Below are positions 39,671-50,317 of a DNA stretch of 64,000 nt, piece after piece (position 1 is the stretch's first letter; each line of letters begins with the position of its first letter). Source of the stretch: Diphasiastrum complanatum (taxonomy: Eukaryota; Streptophyta; Lycopodiopsida; Lycopodiales; Lycopodiaceae); the NCBI GenBank assembly GCA_029204225.1, contig CM055099.1, forward strand, positions 39,713,192 to 39,777,191, in the 5' to 3' direction. The position numbers and the translations under genes were made by a program. The notes under the pieces were generated by a model. It was not told the origin of the DNA. It did not search any database and saw only the letters and a program-made list of their open reading frames with translations.

Positions 39671-39917
39671 AGTGTCGAGGGACCGGCAATACTTTAGCTT
39701 GGGGCCCCTGTTGTCAAAAATATCTGCACATAAATAACTGGGCCTGACAAAAATAAAAAATATTTTTTGAGAAATAAAAATAGGTGCAAGGGTCTTGACA
39801 TCTTGCGTGCGTAAGCTTATAACCCAATGAGCACATTTGTGAGGTGTAGAATATTGTGTTATAGAATGAAATAGACTTGGGCCATGTAAATAAGATAATA
39901 TAAAAAGCCCAAATTCT
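39671..39917. other. Short spacer before copia A2
   Basis: No gene and no LTR terminus seen. The A2 homology begins abruptly within gag at about 39918, so A2 lacks its 5' LTR, PBS and most of gag. Confidence 0.5.
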
Positions 39918-40707
39918 GAAGTGACAAAGCCCTCTTTGTCAAAGGCAAGCAGAAAGGAAGGAGTAAGAACCAGTTCTCTCAAGCATCCAACAAAGACAAA
40001 GCCAAAGATTGAGACAAAGATGGTGAAGAGGATGATACATCTCATCCTTCTAACTCAAAGACCAAGAAGAAGAAAGTGAAGTGTTTCTTCTATGGCAAGA
40101 AGGGGCACTATGCCTTTAATTGCTTTAAGAAGAAAAACCTACTCAAGCAAGCTAATCTCTCCAAAGAGATTGAAAAAGATTCTGTTGCAAGTGATGGAGA
40201 AGGATCACTCATGGTGTCCAGTTTTTCTTCATCACCTTTCAAGAAAGATGGAGCTTGGTACATAGATAGTGGAGCTTCTTCACATATGTGCTGTTCAAAG
40301 GAGTCATTTGACTCAATCTTACCTTACAAAGGACTCAAGAGATCTATTTATACTGCTAATGATCATGAGTGCCCAATAGAAGGAATTGGCAACATTCCAT
40401 TGAAACTTGCTTCTTCAGAAGTTCTTGCACTTTGTAATGTTCTTTTCATTCCAAAACTTTCAAAGAACTTAATTACTATGGGAAAGTTGCTTGATATAGG
40501 TTGTGATGTAAAGTTCAACTCCAATACTTGTTTTATCAAGAAAAATGAAGAGATCCTTGCTGATGGATCTAGATGTGGTGGAATTTTTAAGTTGAATTCT
40601 TATGAGAATCCAGACCTTTGTGAAGTTGCTTTGTTATCTAAGGAGGAGCTGTGGCATAGAAGGTTGGGTCATCCTAACTTTAAATCTATGTCTTCTATGG
40701 TTAAGAA
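39918..40707 (+). pseudogene. Copia A2: end of gag, protease, GAG-pre-integrase
   Basis: Starts inside gag in the SDKALFVKDKH-type charged region, as judged against A1. The knuckle is CFFYGKKGHYAFNC, in which the second Cys is Tyr. Protease has WYIDSGASSHMCCSKESFD, NVLFIPKLSKNLITMGKLL; GAG-pre-integrase has ELWHRRLGHPNFKSMSSMVK. A one-base deletion (compared with A1) near 40708 shifts the frame. Same family and nearly the same residues as A1 on the other strand. Confidence 0.92.
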
Positions 40708-41942
40708 GTGAAGGCTATTGGTCTTCCAAAATCTCTTTCTAAAGATTTCAAGCCTTGTGAGGCTTGTGCCATTGCAAAGTCACACATAAAGCCATATCAG
40801 AAGTCTTTTATAAAAACTACTCATCCTTTGGAGCTCATACACTTAGATGTACATTTTTCCTCTTCTAAAAGTATTGGTGGTGCAACATGTTTTGTCACCT
40901 TTATTGATGACTTTACTAGATATACTTGGATGTATCTACTTTCTTCAAAGGCTATGGGTTTTGATCACTTCCTAATCTTCAAAGCTTATGTTGAGAAACA
41001 ATTTTCTTGCAAAGTTAAAGCTTTAAGATGTGATGGAGGAGGTGAATACATCTCCAACAAGTTTCATGAATATTGTGAAGGTGAAGGAATAAAGAGAGAG
41101 TTTTCTTGTGCTTATTCTCCATCTCAAAATGGAGTAGCTGAGAGGAAAAATAGATCTTTCTGTGAATGTGCTAAGGCAAATCAAGTAGCAGCTTCCTTGC
41201 CTATTGAATATTGGGGAAGCTATAATTGTGCAAACTATTTGTGCAATACATTACCTCACAATGCACTTGCTGGAAAATCACCTTTTGAAGTCTTGTTTAA
41301 GAAGAAACCTAAGGTAGACCACCTTAGAGTTTTTGGTTGTGCTTGCTTTGTTAATGTGCCCTTGGAAACGAGGAAAAGAGATGATCCTAATTCTATTAAA
41401 GGGATCATGGTTGGATATGCATCCAACAAGAAAGCTTATAGAATTTATGTTCCCTCTACCTCAACTATACTTGAGAGTAGAGATGTTATATTCCATGAAA
41501 ATCAAAAATACATTCTTGAGGAGGCCGAGTTCAAAGATTCTCACAAAGATACTCCAATCATCACCCTTGAAGACTATCATGGAGAGATGGGGCCGAGAAT
41601 TGAGGAGGAGTCACCTCGAATCTTTTCACCAAGGAGATCTTAAAGAGAAAGATCCGAGCCTAGAAGGCTTACCTATAAAGATAGAGGCAAGCAAGTGGAA
41701 AGCAACTCCACTAATTGTACTTATTTTATTTCTCATGAGGAGCCGAATGATGTATATGATGCACTCAATTCGAAGGAATGGTACCTTGCCATGAAGGAGG
41801 AATATGATGCTTTGATGGCCAATAAGACATGGGAGCTTGTGGATCTTCCATCCAACAAGCACACCATTGGTTGCAAGTGGGTTTTTTGAGTCAAGTATAA
41901 TCAAGATGGCACAATCAACAAGTACAAGGCTAGGCTTTGTGC
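40708..41942 (+). pseudogene. Copia A2: integrase and start of RT, interrupted by gypsy G
   Basis: CEACAIAKSHIKPYQKSF, LIHLDVHFSSSKSIGGATC (first Asp), LRCDGGGEYISNKFHEY (second Asp) and SQNGVAERKNRSF (Glu) give an integrase with its triad. The linker ends at TAA 41641-41643. RT starts with KEWYLAMKEEYDALMANKTW, has TGA at 41887-41889 after GCKWVF, and continues INKYKARLCAK up to the gypsy insertion point. RT resumes at 52641. The TGA is shared with A1. Confidence 0.92.
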
Positions 41943-41947
41943 TAAAG

Positions 41948-42739
41948 TGTGATGCCACACAAATGTCAAAAACTGAATACCAACATAAATATGGCATGAT
42001 ATACTCGAAAATGAAGATATGAGCTGGTTAAGTATAGATCTTGAAGAGGCCTAAGTCAATTTTTGAGAATATATCTCCTAGGTACTTGCCTTATAAATTA
42101 AGGGCTAGACCTTTAATAGGAAAAGACATTGCCTTGGATAACCCTTAACTAGGTCGTCCATACGAAACGACTAGTTATGAAAAGACATGTTAAACTAGAG
42201 TAACTTTAGCTCATAGTTAAGTATACCTCTTATGGTATAGTTGAACGTATTTTCAATTTAATTCTTAACTAGACCCTTTCGCGGGAGCGACGCACCTATT
42301 GTTTAAGAGGTGTGTTTGTTCGTCCCGTAGAACATATATCGATCTCACACTTCATCATCGAGAGAGAAGAGTTTATGCTTATGTAAGAGATTGAAGAAGT
42401 GAATAGAGTTCTGTGAGCTATTCTCCCTTATCTCTGTTCTCCGCACTGCTGAGTGTGAGTGATCTTGAGACTGCTAACAATCTCTAATGCATTTCATGAA
42501 TTACTCTCTGATCAGACAGATGCTCTAGTGCATTACAGTCATTTCTGTGTTTCCTTTAAAGCATGCTCTAAATAACTGTCTTAAAATCATCTTATTCGTT
42601 TGTCACGAATACTTTCTTTTCGACACTCGAATAATGTCTATCTTTGTGCAGTCTAGCATGATCATTGAATTAAGTTGTATGTATACAAATGAGATGATCA
42701 TTGAATTAAGTTGTATGTATACAAATGAGATGTATGTAT
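41948..42739 (+). repeat. 5' LTR of gypsy G, truncated
   Basis: Aligns with 51374 onward; by eye about 95% identical over the first 420 bp, mostly transitions. Similarity ends at about 42697-42730, where a 36-bp unit (42658-42693) is tandemly duplicated (42694-42729). The last 500 bp of the LTR, the PBS and the gag start are missing. Confidence 0.9.
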
Positions 42740-43819
42740 ACTACGAATTTTCCCTGGTCTGCTAAGAAAGTAGGCGTGTATCTGGTATAGCCAGGTAGAA
42801 CCAGGCCGTGTAGGAACCTAGTACCTGTTGAAAGATGCGTTTCTGAACCAGTTCAGAGAGATAGGTTACAAATCTAGAATTCTTGGACAACTGAACAATG
42901 TTCAGAAGAAGAGTAAAGAATCTCTTCGCAAATATACACGTTAGGTTAAAAATCTCATAGGAAAACTAACCAGTGTATATCCCGTGGATATGCAAATCGA
43001 ATGGTTTTTGGCTGGTCTACCACCAAAGATTGATTGATACTGCAGACAATGGGACATGAACTCCTTAGCAGCTGTTATAGCTAGTGTAGAAAATTTTGAG
43101 ACTTCGAATTAAGCGCGAAAGCGGCGATCAACGAAGAAATCTCAAAAGCCTAAAACTGATTTCAATGACAACGATGACGATTCAGATTTTGATTCTAGTA
43201 GTAGTTCTTCAAGCTCAGAATCTGAAAGTAGCGATTCATCAGAATCAGATGCTGACAAAGGAGAGAAAAAGAATAAACGACGAACTAAACGAAAGGACGA
43301 CATGAAAGTCGTCGAGGATAAGTCGTCAACTTCCAAAGTGGAAAAGCATTGGAAAAGTAATATGGCTGACCTTAATAAAAAATTTAATGACTTGAAAGTA
43401 CAAATCTCAGAAGTTGCAGATAAAAGACCAAAGACATCTTCTTCTAACTTAGGAATGTGGTGTACAAAATGTGGAACTTCTGGACACACCAAGGAAGATT
43501 GCACCACTGTTAATGTCAAATACATTGAAGATCCTGCCCAGGAGTTACTTTTTATTTTTTAGAATGATGCGACTACTAACTATGTACACGGTACTGCAGC
43601 ATTAACCCAACAGGATAGACCCAAATTGCACCAAGAAGACATAATCCTCTTGAATTTGTTGGACCAGCGAAGTCTCAAACCTCAAATAAACCAGTTTTGG
43701 GCAACTGCTACAACTGTGGAGAGCCGGGACATTTTTCTCCTGACTGTCCTCAACCACGAAAGCCAATTGGTTACGTACCATTATGCTCGAATTGCAGAGA
43801 ACCTGGTCACACGAAGCTC
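42740..43819 (+). pseudogene. Gypsy G: gag, with the last zinc knuckle cut by the inversion
   Basis: The gag core is entered without a start: LLKDAFLNQFREIGY, SKESLRKYTR, stop, VKNLIGKLTSVYPVDMQIEW and FLAGLPPKID. After further stops an acidic Asp/Ser-rich and Lys-rich region follows, and the knuckle CTKCGTSGHTKEDC (about 43465-43506). After a frameshift come CYNCGEPGHFSPDC (about 43708) and CSNCREPGHTKL, which lacks its final residues because the inversion breakpoint falls at 43819/43820. Three knuckles in one gag are notable. Confidence 0.85.
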
Positions 43820-44221
43820 TACTTGATAAGTGAATTCTTGCAGAAGTAGAATCCATCGAGCAATTCGTCCTGATAGATCTGGTTTATTTACAAGATACTT
43901 AAGAGCATAATGACCCACATTAAAAATAAATACATATCCCAGCAAATAATGTCGAAATTTTTTAATAGTGAAAATCATGCCAAGTGCTTCTCTTTCTGTA
44001 GCCGAATAATTTTTCTCTGATGCATGAGCTGTCGACTCACATAGTAGATGGGATGATCCTTCTTCTAGTCGTCCTTCTGGCCTAGACAGATGCTCAATAG
44101 CAAATGCAGAAACATCCACATAACTGTGAAATAAAATAGCCCAGTTGGGTGGTCTCAGAATAGGAGCATTGATCAACCTTTGCTTAAGATCTTCAAATGT
44201 TTTCTGCTGTTCATCATCCAC
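43820..44221 (-). pseudogene. Gypsy G: RNase H, inside the inverted block
   Basis: Reverse-strand frame with DDEQQKTFEDLKQRLINAPI (RT connection), SYVDVSAFAIEH (the usual D-A-S replaced by D-V-S), SATEREALGMIFTIKKFRHY and HYALKYLVNKPDLSGRIARW, ending LLLQEFTYQV at the breakpoint 43820. The expected C-terminal continuation is on the forward strand from 46640. The domain belongs to the gypsy RNase H family. Confidence 0.9.
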
Positions 44222-45733
44222 AAGTATTCCACTTGTTTCTTCAGTAGATGTGTAAGAGAGGCAGCAATAGAAGCATGATTTTGAATAAATCTCCTGTAAT
44301 AGCCAACATGTCCTAAGAAAGCTCTTAGTTCACGCAAATTGGTTGGTATCAGGAGGTCCCTTATAAGCTCGACTTTATCTTTGTCGACTTCTATTCCTCT
44401 GTTAGATATTATGTGTCCGAGCAATATTCTTTCTTTCATACCAAAAAAACATTTATCTTGATGAAGAGATAACAAAGTGTCTCGATTTCAGCTTCTGCAG
44501 GTGTGTCTTTATATCATTGTACACACAAAAATCATCAACAAATATTTCGAGAAAAGTTCTCAGGAAGGCAGCAAAAATTAACATCATGATTCGCTGAAAA
44601 GTCGCTGGAGCGTTACAAAGACCAAAGGACATTTTGTTATAGGCATAAGTGCCCCAATCCGTCGTGAATGTGGTCTTTGAGCGATCCTCCTTTCGCACTC
44701 CCACCTGATTATATCCAAAAAAGCCATCACAGAAACTGTAACGCTCTTGACCAGCAACCTGATCTAGGATGGAATCAGTAAAAGGCAAAGGATGATAGTC
44801 CTTCCTGGTGGCAGCATTGAGTTTTCGGAAATCCTGACATATTCGTATTTTGCCAGTCTTCTTCTTCGGGATGACAACAATGGGTGAAACCCATTCACTA
44901 CTTAAGACGGGATAGATTATACCTGCCTTAAGGTGTTTGTTAAGTTCGTCCTTGACCATTAGAGAGTATTTAAGATTGAGACGATACTGTCTCTGTCGAA
45001 CAGGTACAACATCTTCCTTAAGATCAATACGGTGCTCTCCGAATTCTGTAGGTATACCCTTCAAATCGTTGAGCGACCAGACAAAAACATCTTGATACTC
45101 CTTCAATAGTTCAGTGAATTTCGCCAACTCAGATTCTCCAACTGACTTTGAAACATGCACAAATCTATCAGGTGTAAGTTCAATCAGTTCAGTAGAATCT
45201 GGTAAGATGATACGTTCAGTCATACTGGCCTTGGTATGCCCATGAATTTCGCGCATGGTTGACTCAATAGATGTTTTCTTGTCATCAACCTGGTTCTTGT
45301 TACCAAATTTGTGTTCAGATTCATCACTCGAATCGTCAGACTCTTTCGAGTTTGTGTTTGCAACGTTAATTTCTTCAAACAAAACATCAGCTTCATCGTT
45401 GCAGGCATCAAAAATTTTTTCGTCATCAACATTCTCATAACATTCAAAGTACTGCACTTCAGTATCAGATTTATAAAAAAAAATATTCAAGGCATACGAA
45501 GATTCTTTTGATGTAAAACTGGTGTCGGACAAAGGAGTTTCACCTTCGTATTTGTCACGACTCCAAGTTATAATTTGTTCTGTTGGCTTACCTCGGTTAT
45601 TGCTCTCACTAGTTTGGAATCTTAGCTCTCTAGATTTCCAATGTACACTAGCATTTGATTGATAAAGCCAAGGTCGTCCAATTAGCACAGAATAGGATGA
45701 CAAACCGAGTGGTTTGATAACAATGAAATTCAT
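44173..45733 (-). pseudogene. Gypsy G: reverse transcriptase, inside the inverted block
   Basis: The 426-residue reverse-strand frame (45733-44453) starts in the PR-RT region (SSYSVLIGRPWLYQ), passes an acidic linker, then RT: EYQDVFVWSLNDLKGIP, RQRQYRLNLKYSLMVKDELN, KIRICQDFRKLNAATRKD, YSFCDGFFGYNQV, MSFGLCNAPATFQ and the catalytic FVDD in LEIFVDDFCVYND. It shifts near 44465 into the frame 44475-44173 (HIISNRGIEVDKDKVELI, LRAFLGHVGYYRRFIQNHA) and again near 44215. The style ATRKD with LPF is that of plant Athila-like RTs. Confidence 0.92.
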
Positions 45734-45793
45734 GGTGAATGGCTTGGCTTGAATGTAGACAGTGACATCCTTCAGCTCACCAATAGGTTTTCG

Positions 45794-46639
45794 TCATGTC
45801 GAATCAACTAACTTGATGTTTCCTTGTGTTGGTTGAATGTCAGTCAGCCCCAGAGCATGAGCTGTGTCTTCTGTTATTATATTCACACTAGAACCAGAGT
45901 CAATTGGCACTTTTTCGATCAGACATCCTGCAATAGTAACATCAATTTCAAGTGCACCAAGATCACCTAAATCAATGGACAAAACACCAGCATCTGGGAG
46001 AGAAATTTTCTTCTTTTTCTTAGGCACAGAAAGGCCTTTCAACTGCTTTCCGTAATAAGTGTTATCTGCCAATAGCTGTTCAAAAGTAATGTTTGGTCGA
46101 AGAGATCCGATATCAGTTATGATGTCATATTCTTTTATCTTTGATTTTGAGGTTGGTTTATCAATAACAGCACTAGACAATTTTGTCTTCGCGATTTCTT
46201 CGTCTTCTTCCTTGAAAGTGACCATCTTCTCTGTAGGAGTAGTCTTTAGTTCAGCGTTGATGATTTCCTTTGATTCTTCCGAGATATCTTTTGCAAATAG
46301 CTTCGCAGCATCACGGTCATAGTCAGGGTCATTCTTGAGATCTTCTTTAGTCGTGGATTTGTTCGTCATCTTGCTAGAAGATTTCGTCTTCGAGAATTTT
46401 CTGTGCTTTGTCGAAGATTTCTGATCAGGTTTCGAGGAGCTTTTGCTTCTCGTGGTGACTTTAAAAATCTTTTCCATGTCACTTGGCCAGTATTGATCTT
46501 TAGTCTTTGTCAATTTTCCTTCAATATTGTCAATTCCTTGTACAACAACATTTGTCACAGCTTTGGCTTTCGTGTCTGCAGCAGCTATGGTTGTTACATA
46601 CTGATATTTGGGTCGCGGCTTCTGTGGCTAAGGGCAGTC
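45794..46639 (-). pseudogene. Gypsy G: end of gag and protease, inside the inverted block
   Basis: Read on the reverse strand from the breakpoint 46639, the text begins with DCP (a knuckle end), a stop, and KPRPKYQYVTTIAAADTKAK. A Lys/Ser-rich linker follows, then the retropepsin-like domain: LGALEIDVTIAGCLIEKVPI, DSGSSVNIITEDTAHALGL (active site D-S-G) and IQPTQGNIKLVDST. It stops near 45794 and the frame resumes in 45733. The protease would process the polyprotein. Confidence 0.88.
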
Positions 46640-47637
46640 AGGATGGAAAGTATCATACAAATGCTGATTATCTATCACGACTCAGCATTGGAAAAATTGA
46701 AGATCCTATCAATGATGATTTTTCAGATGAACATTTATTCGAGATTTCATCTACAAATTTGCTATATTCTGATATCATTACTTATCTCAAGGATCGGATA
46801 TATCTGGATGGTTATGATTTGGAGCAAAAAATAGTTTTTCAATATAAGGTAGCACCTTATACAATTATTAACAATGTTTTCTACAAGCTTGGTGCAGATC
46901 ATCAGCTTTGAAGATGTCTCGAATCCGAAGACATTAGAAAGGTCGTTAAAGCCTTACACTCAGAAGATGCTAGTGGACATTTTGCTTTAAAGAACACAGT
47001 TAATAAGGTATTGACTGCCAAGTATTGGTGGCCAACAATATTTAAGGATGTATCAAACTTTATTCGTTCATGTGATCCATGCCAAAGATCTAGTAAGCCT
47101 ACAAAATCTATATTAACCCTATTGGTATAGCATGACATATACCAAGTTTTGGCGCCTTTAAAACCAATCCTGCCTCTTGCACTATTTGAAAAGTGGGGGA
47201 TTGACTTTGTCGGTCCAATCAAACATATGACTCGACATACGAAATGTCGTTATATTCTAGTTGCAACAGATTATGCTACAAAGAACGTTATTCGAGCTCA
47301 ACGAACATATGCAGAATGTATAAACGAAAGATTGACTAATATTGAAGAACTAGCTGAAGCTCGTGAGTCTTCACAAAAATTAACGAAGGAAATCCAGGAA
47401 CAAAGAAAGAAGAAATATGACAGTCATATAAAAAAATGTGATCTTAAAGCTGATGATTATGCGCTGATGTATGACAGTCGCCATCAAAAGTTCCCAGGAA
47501 AACTCCATATGCGATGGCTTGGACCTTTTAAAGTCATAGAGGTGTTTGACAATGGTTATGTGCAACTTCAATCACTTGAAGGGGAACTGTTACCTACACG
47601 TATTAATGGGCCCAGACTAAAAAAATACTACCTTTGA
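46640..47637 (+). pseudogene. Gypsy G: RNase H tail and integrase with its core deleted
   Basis: The frame 46640-46908 starts DGKYHTNADYLSRLSIG, the tail that normally follows RNase H, and ends at TGA 46909-46911. The integrase zinc domain follows (VKALHSEDASGHFALKN, AKYWWPTIFKDV, SCDPCQ), then a stop in 47099-47139. The frame 47149-47637 has FEKWGIDFVGPI (first Asp) and YILVATDYATK, then jumps to RAQRTYAECINERL, so the second Asp and the Glu are deleted. The C-terminus RWLGPFKVIEVFDNGYVQL and GPRLKKYYL ends naturally. Confidence 0.9.
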
Positions 47638-48465
47638 CCAGAATTTTATTTATTTATTTTTATTCTAATTATTTTCTAGTATTTTTCTGAAATCAATCGT
47701 GAATTTTATCTATCTTTTTAGATAATGTTCGCGACTTTTTTTTCTTTTCTAGAAATTTTTGTGAACTTTTCTACTACTGTTCAACATTTGTTCAAACTGT
47801 TTCATGAATTTTTTGAGAATTTTTGCGACACTCAACTATGAACTAAAACTTGTCATTTTTTTTTTCTTTTGAGAATTTTTCTAGAATTTTTCTAGAATCT
47901 TTCTAGCATTTTCTTTCTCCAATTTTTCGAGAAATTTTCTAGGATGACGCTTAACATTTTCAAGAATTTTTTGTGAAGTTCTGTATCATTTTCTAAAATC
48001 TCTCAAGAATGTTTCGTGAAACATTCTAGAAACTTTCTAGTATCCTTCGAGAATCTCTCAACCTACCTTTTCGAGAATCTTTCAAAAATCTATCTACCTA
48101 CTTTTTACATCCCTCTATTAAAGATGATGGCCACGCGATCCTCATTATTCACACGTGTGTACGCTCACCATATCAAAATACATATTGTTTCTCCTTAATT
48201 TATTTGTTTTCTTTTCAAAAACGGTCTTCCGTCATTAAAGATCGATATGCCAAATCATAGTTTCAAACACTGACCGATGCACGTACTCCATAAATGGAAG
48301 TGACAGATGTCAAGTCACCATGCCACATCATCATCCCTTCCACATCGCTACTGCATGTCAGAGTTATTTTTTATTTTTCTTCCTTACACTTTCTGCCTGT
48401 GATTTTATGCTTTCCTACGCACATTCTCTTTGCGATCAAAGCATTCATTTGTGACCTATTGCGAT
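47638..48465 (+). other. Gypsy G: AT-rich spacer with TTCTAGAA-type words
   Basis: Non-coding. From about 47740 to 48090 many words of the form TTCTAGAA, TTTCTAG, TCGAGAA and GAATTTTT recur. TTCnnGAA is the core of heat-shock elements, but the pattern could equally be decayed low-complexity repeat. Confidence 0.5.
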
Positions 48466-50300
48466 CTATGAGCTTTCGTGAAAAATTTGAACAATGGCTT
48501 CTGGATCCAGTTAAAGCTCTAACATCATCTGGAAAGCACGCGCAAGAATCCGCCTGACATCCATCTAGTCCTTTTTGGATCGATGCAGGTTGGGTAGTTT
48601 AAAAGTGGACCCCTCCATCATCCTCTCCGAAGTTAGTACAGAGTTTGTCAACTCCATTCATTCCATTTCGGAGGTGGATTTCAAGGTCCATGTGCGAGGC
48701 AAATTCTTCACTATCTCTAAAGACTTGTTCTGCACGGCCCTTGGATTACTGATGGATGAGAAGATGATCTCAACAAATAAGGATTTGGTGGATAAAACTG
48801 CCCACTTCCTTAACAATTGCTTCGTACCCACAAAGGGGTACAAGATCTCTATGATTCGTGATACCACATTTAAGATGTTTTGTAAATTTGCAAACCAAAT
48901 ACTCTTTTTGACGGATGCGGAGGCGACGATTTCAGTGCAAAATTTTGGTTACATCTTAGACGCACTTGCGGGTAATCCGGTTTGTTTCGGCACTATTACA
49001 TATAAAGCATTTTTGCGCTGGATCAAGCACCAAAAATTTTCTAGACTTGGAGCACATGTATCTCGGCTATGCGCCCATTTCGACATTTTGAATGAGCAAG
49101 AGAAAACATTGCTAACGGGAAGGATGTTGGCCCCCATGCCAATTGATCTTTCGGGCCTTGTTACTAAAATTGCACCAGCCGTCGAAGTAGCAACTACCAC
49201 TGCTATGGACTTTGACGCTGCACCATCCCAGTCGAAACCAGTTCCAGCTGTGGCGATGGAGACTGATGGAGCTACTGCTGCTGCTGCTGTTGATTCTTCA
49301 CAACACGCATCTACTTCCACAACTCAGAAGTAGCTGATTGCCTCCTCCTCTAACGATGACACAACTCAATCTGATACATTAGACAAAAGACAAACAACTA
49401 CTGAAGGCGACACTGGGGCACTTGTGACAGATGAAGAACAACCAGATGACCAGTCCCAGTGGTTTCGCACTATGACCAAGAAAGCCAAAAACCTAGTGGC
49501 TGAAGTATATGAGTTAGACAAGTACTACCAACAACTTATGATGGAATTTGTCAACTCAGAAAGGAGATGCCAAGAGAATCTCAAGGTGTCTTTCAAGAAG
49601 ATTGATTCACTCGAATTAGACAACACGAAGCTAATTGAATGAAATCGTTCTCTCGACACACAGCTTCAAACCTTAATAAAGGAAGCTGATTCTTTAAAAC
49701 AGATCAATAAGGTGATTGAGGCCAAGTCTGATGATTATCAGACTCAAAATGATTCTTTAAAGTAGCAACTGACAACTGCAAATCAACATAATGTCGCGCT
49801 CCATAAACATTTCCAGGAGGAGCAAATGAAAAGACTGAAGGCAGAAGCTGCTCTCTCTGTATGCACCAATGCAGGGTCCGTTACAGTCGACACAAAGCTA
49901 GACTAGTTCCAAGATCAGATGCTCGACAATTTTTGAGTTGAGTTCCTGCAACCACTCGAGGATTCAAAGGCTCTTGTCGAGGAAGAATTGGCGGAGCTAA
50001 GGGAGTTTTCAAGTGAAGCTACCCCATCTTGTAGCGGACCAGATGCACACAATGAGTACCTTCAGGCCTTACTCAGAATTGATGACCTTACATAGCAAAT
50101 TCCATCTATGCTTGCCTGCACTGGAGCCTCAGACCATTCTGAGTATCTGGAAGCAATCACAAAGATTGACAAGCTCGAACAGGAGCTGTCAGATCTCCAA
50201 CAACGAATGGAAGATCAGAAGTTGGCTACTGAGTTGCAAACTCAGGACCTGGCAACTGCATCTACACAGCCAAAATGAATGCGGCGAAATCAGTTGAAGA
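48466..50300 (+). pseudogene. Gypsy G: extra sense open frame between IN and 3' LTR
   Basis: Not a gag-pol domain. A possible start MSFREKFEQWLLDPVKAL (48470) is followed by a stop and a shift into the 252-residue frame 48575-49333: DFKVHVRGKFFTISKDLF, CTALGLLMDEKMI, GYKISMIRDTTFKMFCKFAN, NFGYILDALAGNPVCFGTI, FLRWIKHQKFSRLGAH, then an Ala/Thr/Val-rich tail. After TAG the segments 49424-50276 form a long charged coiled coil (KKAKNLVAEVYELDKYYQQL, LEQELSDLQQRMEDQKLA) with several stops. The first part recalls, by pattern only, the domain of unknown function found in accessory frames of large plant gypsy elements. No membrane segment typical of an env-like product is visible. Confidence 0.6.
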
Positions 50301-50317
50301 CGCAGTAGGCATCGCCT

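Noticed and set aside
46403-46639. Forward open frame upstream of the IN tail in gypsy G
   Set aside because: It is antisense to the protease of the inverted block; only the part after 46640 has RNase H tail and integrase motifs.
44173-46639. Alternative reading of the reverse-strand PR-RT-RH as a separate gypsy element inserted in G
   Set aside because: No LTR, PBS or target duplication borders it, and both junctions complete split motifs of G, which favours inversion of G's own segment.
48658-49320. Reverse-strand open frames opposite the extra frame of gypsy G
   Set aside because: The forward frame is longer, in sense with the element, and has protein-like composition; the reverse ones are shadows.
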